The notes beneath the pieces were generated by a model. The model was given only the letters and a program-made list of their open reading frames with translations. It did no database searches and had not been told where the DNA came from. This document shows positions 9,321-18,856 of a DNA stretch of 64,000 nucleotides, piece by piece. A program made the position numbers and the translations under genes. Numbering within the stretch: position 1 is the first letter of the stretch; each line of letters begins with the position of its first letter. Source of the stretch: Methylobacter psychrophilus (GTDB lineage: Bacteria > Pseudomonadota > Gammaproteobacteria > Methylococcales > Methylomonadaceae); the NCBI RefSeq assembly GCF_025583945.1, contig NZ_JAOEGU010000005.1, positions 62,001 through 126,000 on the forward strand, read 5' to 3'.

Positions 9321-9749
9321 TTATAATTCTAAAACTTTTGGCTGTTGGGCCTGATGATCGTGTTCAGGTCCTGCATATACTTTCAATTTCTTGAACATTG
9401 CACGGCCTAGTGGATTGTTTGGTAACATACCTTTAACCGCAGTAGTAAGAATACGATCCGGGAACGTTTGTCTTAGCTTACCTAGGGTAACGGTTTTCAG
9501 ATTACCAATATAACCTGTATGATGCTGATATAATTTATTTTTTTCTTTATTGCCGGTAACGCCGATTTTTTCTGCGTTTACAACAATAATATAATCACCG
9601 GTATCAACGTGCGGTGTGTATTCGGGTTTGTGTTTGCCACGAAGACGGAGTGCAATTTCAGAAGCAAGGCGACCCAGCGTCTTCCCATCTGCATCAACTA
9701 CATACCAATCGCGCTTAACTTCTGCTGCTTTCGCACTAAATGTTTTCAT
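9321..9749 (-). CDS. rplM: 50S ribosomal protein L13
   Basis: Early-assembly protein of the large subunit. The 142-aa product shows the family pattern: [44 protein letters not shown] and the C-terminal [22 protein letters not shown]. It is first in the L13-S9 operon. The 247-base gap upstream (9750-9996) is AT-rich, includes TATAAT-like words on the minus strand, and should contain its promoter. I could not fix one. Confidence 0.99.
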   Translation of the reverse strand: MKTFSAKAAEVKRDWYVVDADGKTLGRLASEIALRLRGKHKPEYTPHVDTGDYIIVVNAEKIGVTGNKEKNKLYQHHTGYIGNLKTVTLGKLRQTFPDRILTTAVKGMLPNNPLGRAMFKKLKVYAGPEHDHQAQQPKVLEL

Positions 9750-9996
9750 CGTTACTTAGTCTTTCTCTAAAGGCTCAATAAAAGAGCGAGAATTTTACTA
9801 AACATTGCCTTTTTTTTCAATGTTTATTTATAATTTAGGTACGAGAAGCAGGATGTAAAAATCTTTGCATCTACTTTATTATTTATTATCGAATGTAAAT
9901 TACGATAAAAACAAGTTTAATCCATACCTATCTATCCTCTAAATTATATAGTATTACCGCCTCTTTAATCAAGTTGTAAATATACTAATCCTCAAT

Positions 9997-11355
9997 TTAT
10001 AACTTGATATTTAACGAGTGTAATTTACGATAAAGGTGAGTTCGTTCCATCCCCACGGCAGCTGACAACTTCGCAACACTACCGCCTGTACGCTCAAAAT
10101 GATATTCCAGATAAGCTTTTTCAAAATGATCTCGTGCATCTTTTAACGGTAAATTGAAAAACTCGGGAACTGATGATGATACGATATCACTGACTACCGA
10201 TCCCAATGCCGACTTTACTTCATCCAATTCTATTTCTTCACCAACACCCAAAATCATTAAACGCTGCACCAGGTTCTTTAACTCCCGCACATTACCGCGC
10301 CAACTATAATTACGTAAAAAATTCTGCGTAGCCATAGAAAATTTTCGAAAAGGCAACTTATCCTGATTAACAAAATAATCAACATAAAAACTGAGCAATC
10401 CTGGCACATCCTCGCTATGCTCACTCAATGGCGGAATATTAAGAGTAACTTCATTAAGCAAATAATATAAATCCTGCCTGAATCTCCCGGACTTAACCTC
10501 CTCATCCATCGTAATTCGGGTTGATGCTACCACTCTGACATCAACGCGCACAGCCTCACTACCGCCCACGCGCAGAAAAGAACTTGATTCCAGAGCGCTG
10601 AGCAACCTTAACTGGGTTTCCTTGTCCATACCGGCTATTTCACTTAGAAACAGCGTTCCTTTATGAGCCCTTTCCAATAAACCAGGATAAATTTTACCCT
10701 GACTTTCTTTACCAAAAAACTCTACTGCCGAATTTTCTGGCGATATACTTCCTACTGCGACATCAACAAAAGAACCATTCCGATGTGTGCTGTTGTTATG
10801 TAAATATCGCGCATACAGCTCCTTACCAACACCCGCCTCACCGATAAATAGTACTCGGGTATCATGTTGAGCCAGTCGCTTTAACTGATCTTTAATTCTG
10901 GCTACAGTAGCGCTCTTGCCGATCGGTTCAATATCAACAACCAGTTGCTTTCTTAGACCGGCATTTTCTATTTGGAGATTACCTGCCTCCAATGCCCTTT
11001 CAACAATCAATAATAATTTTGCCAGCGACAAGGGCTTCTCAAGAAAATCATAAGCACCCAACCGGGTCGCTTCAACGGCTGCCTCTACTGAGCCATGCCC
11101 AGACATCATGACTACAGGACACAACATGGAATCCTCATCAACCCATTCTTTTAACAAAGTAATACCATCCGTATCGGGCATCCAGATATCGAGTAATATC
11201 AAATTAGGTTGTTGGGATTTTTTTAATTCTCGGGCAGTACTTGCATTTTCAGCCATAGCAACTTGATAGCCTTCATCTTCAAGTATTTCGCAAACCAACC
11301 TGCGAATATCCGGCTCATCATCTACAACTAAAATACGCGGTGTGTTTACATTCAT
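9997..11355 (-). CDS. ntrX: NtrX-type response regulator (AAA+ domain without GAFTGA)
   Basis: Probable nitrogen or redox response regulator paired with the adjacent NtrY kinase. The receiver domain has the acidic pair in VVDDEPDIRR and the phospho-acceptor Asp56 in LILLDIWMPD. The central AAA+ domain has a Walker A variant GEAGVGKE and Walker B-like GTLFLSEIAG. The C-terminal Fis-type HTH is GGSVAKLSAAVGMERTHLYRKL. The sigma-54 contact loop GAFTGA is missing: the corresponding stretch reads GKESQGKIYPG. This matches known NtrX proteins, which often lack this loop and may regulate sigma-70 promoters. It ends the leftward cluster that starts with def. Confidence 0.92.
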   Translation of the reverse strand: MNVNTPRILVVDDEPDIRRLVCEILEDEGYQVAMAENASTARELKKSQQPNLILLDIWMPDTDGITLLKEWVDEDSMLCPVVMMSGHGSVEAAVEATRLGAYDFLEKPLSLAKLLLIVERALEAGNLQIENAGLRKQLVVDIEPIGKSATVARIKDQLKRLAQHDTRVLFIGEAGVGKELYARYLHNNSTHRNGSFVDVAVGSISPENSAVEFFGKESQGKIYPGLLERAHKGTLFLSEIAGMDKETQLRLLSALESSSFLRVGGSEAVRVDVRVVASTRITMDEEVKSGRFRQDLYYLLNEVTLNIPPLSEHSEDVPGLLSFYVDYFVNQDKLPFRKFSMATQNFLRNYSWRGNVRELKNLVQRLMILGVGEEIELDEVKSALGSVVSDIVSSSVPEFFNLPLKDARDHFEKAYLEYHFERTGGSVAKLSAAVGMERTHLYRKLHSLNIKL

Positions 11356-11371
11356 AATGTTTTACAGCTAT

Positions 11372-13528
11372 TTAAGAGTTACATGCAGGGAGCTGGATTA
11401 TAAAACCCGCACCCACCTTACGACTCGTGTCAATCCAGATTGCACCGCCATGTTCTTCAATTATTTTTTTCACGATCGCCAACCCCAGACCAGTACCTTT
11501 AGCTTTAGTTGTCACATAAGGCTCAAAAATTTTCTCCATTTGACCTTCTTTAATACCCGGCCCATCATCATAAAGCGCTATTTCTATAAAATCGGTGTTG
11601 TTTTTCTGTACCCTGTGCAGACTTATTTCAATCAACCCATGAGCACCGATAGCTTCCAAAGCATTTTTTATCAGGTTATGAAGCACCTGCCTTATACTAA
11701 CCGGATCACCATTAATCATCAGTAAGCCGGTCTCATAATCGGCTTTAAATTTCACTTCTGATTTTAATGCATAAAGCGCCAATACCTCCTGAACCAGGCT
11801 CGGTAAATCAATATCTACGGTCTGCTTTTTGGAAGGTTTCGCATATTCAGAAAAATCATCGACCATTTCTTTCATCGCTTCAACCTGCTGTACGATAATT
11901 TTTGTTGACCGTTGCAAAATATCAGCGTCAACAGGCTCCAGCTTATCAGCCAACTTATGCTGTAATCTTTCTGCCGATAATTGAATAGGCGTTAACGGAT
12001 TTTTAATCTCATGAGCCAAGCGCCGGGCGACTTCGCCCCAGGCAGCATTCTTCTGAGCCTGGATCAAATCAGTCACATCATCAAAAACAACTACAGCGCC
12101 AACGCAAAAACCTTCTTGCGAGAATAGCGGCGTCCCTCGGCACAACAACTCCTGCCGACCATTAGGGCCTAAAAAAGCAATCCGTTGCTGCCAGATATCA
12201 TCAGCCTGCTCTACTAATCGCTGAATTGATTTTAGCGGCTCTGCCAACTCGGAATAGTTCTGCACAAGCTCCAATAAAGTGCGCCCAATAAACTGATTAA
12301 CATGAATATGAAATATTCGGTAAGCAGCCTGGTTTGCCGTACGAATCTTATACAACGCATCAAAACTAATTACACCGGCCGTTAAATTCGCCAGAATTGT
12401 TTCCAGATAAGCCCGTTGATTTTCCACTTCAAAACCAACTTTTCTGGTCTCATCACGAGCCACAGCAATACGGTGAGTCATCTCATTAAATGATTCAACC
12501 AGGAAACCCAGATCATCCTGCGCCATAACCGGTAACTGCTGATCATAATGCCCGGAAGCCACAGCTTGTGTACCTTTAACCAGCTCTTTTACTGGCGCGG
12601 TAATATTACGGATGCTAATAAAGGCCACCCATATTGCTGCCAATAAGCTCATTAACAAGACTAATGAAAGCGCCAACGAGAAACTCATTTTTAATGAGTT
12701 TCTTAGATAATTCATTTCCTGATAACGGACGAAAGCAAATTCGACTGAATCCGCCAAATCCGCAATTCTTACCGGAACAGGATATAACGCTTGTAAATAT
12801 TGCGGCTCCTGCGTTTTAACCTTAACAATAACACGAATCATCAATTCTTCTTCATGTATCGGTGCCAAAGCGACATAAACAGAATTCTGACGTAACTGCA
12901 ACCAGATATGCTCGTCGGGTAAACTCGGCAAAATATCGCCAGGATTAATACTACTTGACGCAATAATTCGACCCTGACGAGAAAAAAGAGTCATCTCCGA
13001 AGCGCCGGAAATTTGGCGCAAATTTTCCATTTCCAGAACCACCAGGTTTTCAGGTGAATATTCCAACCTTTGCGTCAATTGCTGCATTTGCTTCAAATGC
13101 CAGCGCATACGTTGATCCAATGAAGACTGACTAAGCTCCAGCGCATCTTCCATGGCTCGATCTATTTCCACATTAAACCAGCTATCAATGCCTTGATGCA
13201 AAAATTGCATGGAAAAATAAAACACAATAACGGCAGGCGCTAAAGCCAAAACGACAAACAGGGATACCATTCGGGTGGTTAACCGCGACCCCGCTTCACG
13301 TCTTTTGGTATGCTGAATCAACGAATATATATTGGCACCGACCAATATCAGTAATACAACAGAACCCAGAGCATTGAATAATAGCAGCCATGAATACATT
13401 GCATTCAACTGTGATGATTCCTGCATGGCTGAACTCATCAATTGCAACGACAACAAAATTAGACCAAACAGGACTAAAACAGATAAATTAACCGGGAGTT
13501 TTATTTTTTTAGGGGCCATAGTGTCCAT
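11372..13528 (-). CDS. ntrY: NtrY-type membrane sensor histidine kinase
   Basis: The 718-aa inner-membrane sensor has two N-terminal helices, a third near residue 90-110, and a periplasmic sensor region. A helix near residue 285-305 leads into HAMP (APVKELVKGTQAVASGHYDQQLPV). A PAS domain follows (about 365-490), then HisKA with phospho-acceptor His in RRLAHEIKNPLTPIQLSAERL, and HATPase_c with NLIKNALEAI, DDGPGI and GTGLGLAIVKKII. It lies 16 bases upstream of ntrX. Its start overlaps the end of the DUF4390 gene by 28 bases; a second Met two codons in is an equally good start. Confidence 0.93.
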   Translation of the reverse strand: MDTMAPKKIKLPVNLSVLVLFGLILLSLQLMSSAMQESSQLNAMYSWLLLFNALGSVVLLILVGANIYSLIQHTKRREAGSRLTTRMVSLFVVLALAPAVIVFYFSMQFLHQGIDSWFNVEIDRAMEDALELSQSSLDQRMRWHLKQMQQLTQRLEYSPENLVVLEMENLRQISGASEMTLFSRQGRIIASSSINPGDILPSLPDEHIWLQLRQNSVYVALAPIHEEELMIRVIVKVKTQEPQYLQALYPVPVRIADLADSVEFAFVRYQEMNYLRNSLKMSFSLALSLVLLMSLLAAIWVAFISIRNITAPVKELVKGTQAVASGHYDQQLPVMAQDDLGFLVESFNEMTHRIAVARDETRKVGFEVENQRAYLETILANLTAGVISFDALYKIRTANQAAYRIFHIHVNQFIGRTLLELVQNYSELAEPLKSIQRLVEQADDIWQQRIAFLGPNGRQELLCRGTPLFSQEGFCVGAVVVFDDVTDLIQAQKNAAWGEVARRLAHEIKNPLTPIQLSAERLQHKLADKLEPVDADILQRSTKIIVQQVEAMKEMVDDFSEYAKPSKKQTVDIDLPSLVQEVLALYALKSEVKFKADYETGLLMINGDPVSIRQVLHNLIKNALEAIGAHGLIEISLHRVQKNNTDFIEIALYDDGPGIKEGQMEKIFEPYVTTKAKGTGLGLAIVKKIIEEHGGAIWIDTSRKVGAGFIIQLPACNS

Positions 13529-14049
13529 TCACTGGATAAGTACCATTGCCGATCAATATAGGTAATCGTCCGCAAAGGTAAAGGCAACGCATCACGATCA
13601 AAACTGACTTTCATGGCATAAAGATACTGTTTTTCAGGAGCGAGTACAACCTTACTCATCACACGAAAGTCACGCACTGCAGACATCAAATCCAGCGCTG
13701 CAGACAGCATGGAAAAATTATAAATCTCACCACTGCCCTCATTTCTGACCCGATACATATTCAATAAAGCGTGATATTGAAGACGATAACGTAACGTCGT
13801 ATCGACCAGCGTTTTGTCCCAGACAATATCGCGGTGTTGCAGTATTTTCACTTGAACATCCCAGAACAAAGGCACACCATTGTGTAGCGCCTCTTTTGCT
13901 TTTTCGCTGAGCTGATAAACAATGTCTGCAGATAACACATAACTATTACCTTCCAAGGTTATCCCGGCTTGTTTGACTTCTGCAGTAAATTCGTTGGCGT
14001 AACTTAAAAAGGGCAGCAGTCCAATGATAAAGCAGCATAACAATGGCAC
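13501..14049 (-). CDS. DUF4390 protein, probably exported
   Basis: The 182-residue protein starts with a hydrophobic segment (LLCCFIIGLLPFLSYANE) that looks like a cleavable signal peptide. The rest matches the DUF4390 pattern: FTAEVKQAGITLEGNSYVLSADIVYQLSEKAKEALHNGVPL, VWDKTLVDTTLRYRLQYHALLNMYRV and a C-terminal RQWYLSSEWTLWPLKK. The function of the family is unknown. It nearly always sits between rsmB and an ntrY-like kinase in gammaproteobacteria, as here, so an input to NtrY sensing is a reasonable guess. Confidence 0.85.
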   Translation of the reverse strand: MPLLCCFIIGLLPFLSYANEFTAEVKQAGITLEGNSYVLSADIVYQLSEKAKEALHNGVPLFWDVQVKILQHRDIVWDKTLVDTTLRYRLQYHALLNMYRVRNEGSGEIYNFSMLSAALDLMSAVRDFRVMSKVVLAPEKQYLYAMKVSFDRDALPLPLRTITYIDRQWYLSSEWTLWPLKK

Positions 14050-15336
14050 TTATTGTTTCCTGATACGCGCATAATAAAAGCCATCCATTGCCGATTCACC
14101 CGTCATAATCTGCCGGCCATGACTTCCGGAAAAACCCCAAACAGCATCAATAGACAACTCAACTGCATCGGGATGCTCGGCTAAAAACACCTCAATTTGC
14201 TGTTCATTTTCCTGCTTTAGAATGGAGCAGGTCGCATAAAGCATTATTCCCCCAGGGGCTAATAACGGCCAGACAGCACGCAGAATATTTTGCTGCAAAG
14301 TCTGTAACGGTTTGATGTCCTCGGCTCTGCGTAATAGCTTAATATCAGGATGACGACGAATAACACCCAATGCTGAACAAGGCGCGTCCAATAGAATGCG
14401 TTCAAAAAACTGACCATCCCACCACTCTTGAGGATTTGCTGCATCGCCCACCACCAGTTTGGCGGGTAACTTTAAGCGCTGCAAATTATCGCTAACTCGC
14501 TGCAAGCGAAATTCATCAATATCAACCGCCACCAATTCTTTTAGTTGCGCCTGCTGCTCCAAAATATGCGCTGTTTTACCGCCGGGCGCAGCGCACACAT
14601 CCAAAACCCGATGCCCCGCTTTAACGTCCAATAACCCGGCCGCCAATTGCGCAGCGGCATCTTGAACAGAGACAATACCGTCTGCAAAGCCAGGTAACAG
14701 GTCAACAGCTACCGGCTTATCCAGAATGATTGCCGAAGGACAGAAACTGACCGCTACTGCTCCTATACCTTGGTCGCTTAATTGCTGTAAATACTTATCC
14801 TGACTGGTATGTGCCAAATTCACACGTAACGTCATCGGTGGTTGCTGATTATTTTCCAGAAAAATTTGCTGCGCCTGTTGCGGCCAATCCTGCTCAATTT
14901 TTTTGATAAGCCAGTCAGGATGACTCACTGCTGCAAATTGCACGTTATTGGCTTTCTGCTCAAGCTCTTCTTGCTCTCTCAGATAACGTCGAAGCAAAGC
15001 ATTTATCAGCGCTTTAGCCCATGGTTTTTTTCGGGCTGCCAACACGGTTTCGGAAACAGCGGCATGAGGTTTTACCCGCATGTATTTAAGCTGATATAAA
15101 CCGACTAAAGCCAGGGCCTTAACATCCTGATCTTTGAGTGGTTTATCCAGTAATTGACTTAAAATAAAATCCAATTGATGATAAGTCCTACAAACGCCAT
15201 AGCATAAAGCCTGTATGAATGCCTTGTCTTTACTCGACTCAATGGTCTGTAAAGCGGAATCCAGCGCCGCTGTTAAGGACTGCCCATCTTGTATAACGCG
15301 AGACAATACCCGCGCTGCGACCAATCGACTATTCAC
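14050..15336 (-). CDS. rsmB: 16S rRNA m5C967 methyltransferase RsmB
   Basis: Methylates C967 of 16S rRNA using S-adenosylmethionine. The 428-aa protein has an N-terminal NusB-like domain (about residues 1-140) and a C-terminal Rossmann methyltransferase. The SAM loop is VLDVCAAPGGKT. The PCS catalytic motif is LLDAPCSALGVIRRHPDIK, and the second catalytic cysteine is in YATCSILKQENE. It overlaps fmt by 8 bases upstream and abuts the DUF4390 gene downstream, consistent with the def-fmt-rsmB operon. Confidence 0.97.
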   Translation of the reverse strand: MNSRLVAARVLSRVIQDGQSLTAALDSALQTIESSKDKAFIQALCYGVCRTYHQLDFILSQLLDKPLKDQDVKALALVGLYQLKYMRVKPHAAVSETVLAARKKPWAKALINALLRRYLREQEELEQKANNVQFAAVSHPDWLIKKIEQDWPQQAQQIFLENNQQPPMTLRVNLAHTSQDKYLQQLSDQGIGAVAVSFCPSAIILDKPVAVDLLPGFADGIVSVQDAAAQLAAGLLDVKAGHRVLDVCAAPGGKTAHILEQQAQLKELVAVDIDEFRLQRVSDNLQRLKLPAKLVVGDAANPQEWWDGQFFERILLDAPCSALGVIRRHPDIKLLRRAEDIKPLQTLQQNILRAVWPLLAPGGIMLYATCSILKQENEQQIEVFLAEHPDAVELSIDAVWGFSGSHGRQIMTGESAMDGFYYARIRKQ

Positions 15337-16297
15337 CGGGTGTTCTACCTACAACTGCGGGGATACAGGAGCGACTGCCAAGCTTGATGCCATTAATATC
15401 ATGAGCATTTAAAAAGGCCTGAGTCGATATACGTTTCCCTCCAGGAAGCTGAACTTCATGTAGTCGTAACAGCCCTTTTCCGGTTGCCACATCCATATTT
15501 TTATTGTTACAACTGACCGTACCCGGTTCTAATTCAGTATCCAGCGCTATCGCTTCTGCTTGCCAGATTCGCAATACATTACCCTGATAAAGTGTCTGCG
15601 CGACAGGCCAACTATTTAAACCTCTGACTTTAAGTGCCAGACTACTTGCTGGTTGCATCCAATCAATGGTCGCCTCAATTTTTGTTAACTTTTCGGCATA
15701 AGTGACCAAATTTTCATCTTGAGGCTCTGCGTGAATAACCCCTGCCTCCATTTCCACCAGCACTTTACTCAAACCTGTCGCGCCCAATTGGGCTAATTTA
15801 TCATGTAAATTGCTAGCCGTATCTTTAGCATCAATGACATATTCTTCCTTGTGCAACATATCACCCGCATCCAGCTTAAGCGCTATCTGCATAATGGTCA
15901 CACCGGTTTTTTCGTCACCCGCGATTAATGCCCGTTGAATGGGCGCAGCACCTCGCCAACGCGGTAACAATGAACCATGAACATTAATACAACCCAGTCT
16001 GGGCACATCCAATACCGCTTGCGTTAAAATCACACCATAAGCGACCACAACTATCAGGTCAGCATTGAGTGACAGTAATTGCTGAAAATCTTCATCCATC
16101 TTGAGATTAACGGGCTGAAATACAGGGATTTCGTGCTTTAAAGCCAACGCCTTAACGGGACTTACGTGTAACTGCCGTCCCCTGCCAGCTGGTCGATCAG
16201 GCTGGGTATAGATAGCACAGATATCATGTTTGGAAGCCAGCAACATTTGCAAACTGGGTACGGCAAAGTCCGGAGTTCCGGCAAAAATAATCTTCAT
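15329..16297 (-). CDS. fmt: Methionyl-tRNA formyltransferase
   Basis: Formylates initiator Met-tRNA with 10-formyl-tetrahydrofolate. The sequence is 322 aa. The N-terminal catalytic domain begins MKIIFAGTPDFAVPSLQMLL and contains the HGSLLPRWRGAAPIQRAL segment, including the catalytic His and an upstream Asn (CINVHGSLLP). The C-terminal OB-fold tRNA-binding domain follows residue 205 or so. It lies 2 bases downstream of def and overlaps rsmB, the standard operon. Confidence 0.98.
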   Translation of the reverse strand: MKIIFAGTPDFAVPSLQMLLASKHDICAIYTQPDRPAGRGRQLHVSPVKALALKHEIPVFQPVNLKMDEDFQQLLSLNADLIVVVAYGVILTQAVLDVPRLGCINVHGSLLPRWRGAAPIQRALIAGDEKTGVTIMQIALKLDAGDMLHKEEYVIDAKDTASNLHDKLAQLGATGLSKVLVEMEAGVIHAEPQDENLVTYAEKLTKIEATIDWMQPASSLALKVRGLNSWPVAQTLYQGNVLRIWQAEAIALDTELEPGTVSCNNKNMDVATGKGLLRLHEVQLPGGKRISTQAFLNAHDINGIKLGSRSCIPAVVGRTPGE

Positions 16298-16299
16298 AC

Positions 16300-16818
16300 T
16301 CAGCTATTGTCCATTTTATGAATTTTTTCCAACTTCTTCTTGATTCGCTGCCTTTTTAAGGGCGAAATATAATCAACAAACAACTTTCCGTTCAAATGAT
16401 CAATTTCATGCTGCACGCAAACTGCCAATAACTCCGTTGCATCAAATTCAAAAGACTGACCATCCCTGTTGAGTGCTTTTACCCTGATGTGTTCTGCCCG
16501 ATTTACCTTTTCAAAAAAACCAGGCACAGAAAGACAGCCCTCTTCCGACTCTTTAATACCGTCTTTTTCAATAATTTCAGGATTTATCAAGAATAAGGGC
16601 TCATCTTTTTCTTCACTGACATCAATAACGACAATCCGTTGATGTACATCAATCTGCGTAGCAGCCAAGCCTACACCATGCGAGTGATACATTGTTTCAA
16701 GCATATCATCGACTAACTTTCTAATTTTATCATCGACCGTTTTTACAACTACGGCTTTTTTGCGCAATCGCTCGTCCGGAAACTCGAGAACAGTTAAAAT
16801 ACTCAACAAACTCTCCAC
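16300..16818 (-). CDS. def: Peptide deformylase
   Basis: Removes the formyl group from nascent proteins in a metal-dependent reaction. All three family motifs are present: GVGLAATQ (motif 1), EGCLSVPG with the metal-ligand Cys (motif 2), and [11 protein letters not shown] (motif 3, HExxH). The length of 172 aa is standard. It is the first gene of the def-fmt-rsmB-DUF4390-ntrYX cluster. Normally it is divergent from the lysM-dprA unit. Here those neighbours have been pushed about 6.7 kb apart by a mobile element. Confidence 0.98.
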   Translation of the reverse strand: MESLLSILTVLEFPDERLRKKAVVVKTVDDKIRKLVDDMLETMYHSHGVGLAATQIDVHQRIVVIDVSEEKDEPLFLINPEIIEKDGIKESEEGCLSVPGFFEKVNRAEHIRVKALNRDGQSFEFDATELLAVCVQHEIDHLNGKLFVDYISPLKRQRIKKKLEKIHKMDNS

Positions 16819-16839
16819 TAAAAATAATTGAATACTGGA

Positions 16840-16868
16840 ATTCTATAGTACGGGTCTTATCTGGTCAA
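16840..16868 (-). promoter_or_regulatory. Probable sigma-70 promoter of def
   Basis: Read on the minus strand, TTGACC (16868..16863) and TAGAAT (16845..16840) are spaced by 17 bases, about 22 bases upstream of the def ATG. The promoter lies outside the inferred boundary of the inserted element, so def expression was probably preserved. Confidence 0.6.
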
Positions 16869-16905
16869 CACCATAGTTCTTGGGGGTTAAGGGGTTAGTT
16901 CTTGC

Positions 16906-16917
16906 GGTGATACACTT
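16906..16917 (+). repeat. Left 12-bp direct repeat, candidate attL
   Basis: GGTGATACACTT, matching 23577-23588 exactly. It is followed by AGGGGGTACATAACCCTA, containing the short inverted pair TAGGG/CCCTA (16917-16921 and 16931-16935), and preceded by G-rich words (TTGGGGGTTAAGGGG). These could be recombinase-binding arms just upstream of the integrase gene. Confidence 0.55.
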
Positions 16918-16957
16918 AGGGGGTACATAACCCTAGTACATCAAGAGGGCTAAAAAC

Positions 16958-18679
16958 ATGAGCGGTGCAAACTTTATGTGCAAGAATACGCACGGGATGT
17001 ATTACGCCCGATTCATTATTCCAAAATCATTACTACAGCACTTTGACAATAAAAAGGAGGTTCGGCGATCACTACAAACTGACAGCAGGAAACTTGCCAT
17101 TAAAAGAGCGCGGGTGTATCGAGTCGAGTTTGAAAAAATCGTTGACGATTTAATGAGTAAGTCAGATAACACATCAGAAAGAGCAAAAAAGATTATTGAT
17201 GAACTGCTTGCAGACAAAACCAAACTACAAGCGGAAGCGGAAGAAAAATTCGTTGATGGAATGTTTAATAAGTCGGTATCAAAGGAAGTCGATGAAGATC
17301 ATACAAGAATAGACTTCATAACCTTTTATGATGAACTTGGACGACTTGTAACTATAGACACCGGCGACGATAACAAAGACCTAGAGCTTTATCACTTGAT
17401 GAAGCCAAAGGAAACCAAACAAGACCGCACAACAAGGCACAAACGTGCCGAAGAGATACATCAAGCCCAACTTAGAGCCATTTCCGCGCCAGCAGCGTTA
17501 ACTGCTACCCCAGCTAAACTAATCAATCCTAAAACATTATCAGAATACTTTGTTGATTACGTCAAGTATCAAACCACCGAAGGTGTTAAAGATGGATGGA
17601 CAGCAACCACGACATCAAAAAAGATAGGGATTTTAAGACCTTTCCTTTTAGTTTGTGACAAACCGGCGGCGTTGTTTGATTGGGACAGTGCAAAGGAATA
17701 TATTAAAATTGCACATGTTATTCCGAAGAGCTTCTTTTCAAATGGACAGATAGCCAAACGATTTAATAAGCTAGGCTTGACGGTATCAATGTTGCTTGAT
17801 GACAATATCGATACATCATCTTATGAAACAAGAACGCCAAGTTCCATTGGTGGTGACATCAAGATAGCAAGGGCGTTCTTAAACTGGATAAAGACGGAGG
17901 AGCGCGTAAAGGAGCTGGGGGACGCAATAGAAGCGTTTGACCATGCAACTAGGCGTATTAGTTCAGAATCAAACAGACGCGCCTTTAATCCAGATGAGCT
18001 TAAAGCCCTATTTCAAGATGATAACTCAGGTCGGGAAAATTACGTTAAGGGGTTTAATTCGTTTCGTGGTATCGATGCCAATTTTAAATACTGGCTGCCA
18101 TTGCTGGGGTTATATACAGGCGCGGCTTTGTCCGAACTATGCCAACTTCATTTAAGCGACATTCGCAAGCATAAAGCGTTCGATGATTCAGAGCATTGGA
18201 TTATAGATTTTAACGTGAATCCTGATGACGGAGACAGCCGCTTTAAAAACGATTACAGACCACGCCTTATTCCAATTCATAAAGTCTTAATTGATCTTAG
18301 ATTTACTGATTACATTAACGACCAACTGCAAAAGGGTGAAAAGGAGCTATTCCCGACAGCACGGCGGAACGTGGGAAAATATGGACCAGAGTCTTTTGGA
18401 CCACAAAGCCAGTGGTGGGGCGAATACAGCAGTAATGCAGGCGTTATAAGTAAAGATGTTGTGTTCCATAGCTTCAAACATTCGTTAAGCACCAAACTTT
18501 TAAATATGCGTTGCGACAGGGATATAGTAGCGGCGTTTTGTGGGCACTCTATCGCAACAATGGCTTCTAAGGTTTACCGCACTGGTGGACATCGGGATGC
18601 AGATATTGGCCCATTGGTTGAATGGATTGATAAGATAGATTACGGCTTAGTACACCATCCTTTTAAGTTGGTGAAATAA
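16958..18679 (+). CDS. Tyrosine recombinase (DUF6538-type integrase), catalytic residues altered
   Basis: Would integrate and excise the element. The 573-aa protein has an N-terminal DUF6538-like segment (HGMYYARFIIPKSLLQHF, about residues 13-30), a coiled linker, a core-binding domain around residues 190-330, and a C-terminal catalytic domain. The first catalytic Arg is expected in a TGAR-x-SE motif. Here it reads YTGAALSELCQL, with Ala in the Arg position. The box II HxxR motif reads HSFKH, Lys for Arg. GHS and the presumed nucleophile Tyr in SKVYRTG are present. An AGAGGG ribosome-binding site precedes the ATG. Either this is a divergent subfamily or the enzyme is inactive. Confidence 0.85.
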   Translation: MSGANFMCKNTHGMYYARFIIPKSLLQHFDNKKEVRRSLQTDSRKLAIKRARVYRVEFEKIVDDLMSKSDNTSERAKKIIDELLADKTKLQAEAEEKFVDGMFNKSVSKEVDEDHTRIDFITFYDELGRLVTIDTGDDNKDLELYHLMKPKETKQDRTTRHKRAEEIHQAQLRAISAPAALTATPAKLINPKTLSEYFVDYVKYQTTEGVKDGWTATTTSKKIGILRPFLLVCDKPAALFDWDSAKEYIKIAHVIPKSFFSNGQIAKRFNKLGLTVSMLLDDNIDTSSYETRTPSSIGGDIKIARAFLNWIKTEERVKELGDAIEAFDHATRRISSESNRRAFNPDELKALFQDDNSGRENYVKGFNSFRGIDANFKYWLPLLGLYTGAALSELCQLHLSDIRKHKAFDDSEHWIIDFNVNPDDGDSRFKNDYRPRLIPIHKVLIDLRFTDYINDQLQKGEKELFPTARRNVGKYGPESFGPQSQWWGEYSSNAGVISKDVVFHSFKHSLSTKLLNMRCDRDIVAAFCGHSIATMASKVYRTGGHRDADIGPLVEWIDKIDYGLVHHPFKLVK

Positions 18680-18754
18680 CCTAAAAACCCCGTTTTTTTC
18701 ACTTTTTACCCCGTATTTACCCCTCGACACGCTACAGCCCAATGATTACAGGCT

Positions 18755-18792
18755 ACTTTACTTTCCGTATATGAAAGTAAAGTGGTTTTTTG
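18755..18792 (+). terminator. Hairpin after the integrase gene, possible terminator
   Basis: ACTTTACTTTC (18755-18765) and GAAAGTAAAGT (18773-18783) form a perfect 11-bp stem with a 7-base loop, followed by GGTTTTTT. The preceding bases (18680-18730) contain three TACCCC/TTACCCC words, possibly recombinase arm sites. Confidence 0.6.
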
Positions 18793-18856
18793 CACTGTAA
18801 ACAGGGGTTAAACGAACTTTACCGCGTCAGTTCGTTTTCCTAATAAATTTTAAATT

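Noticed and set aside
11342-11725. 127-codon frame antisense to ntrY and ntrX ends
   Set aside because: Overlaps two conserved genes; low-complexity Phe/Tyr-rich translation.
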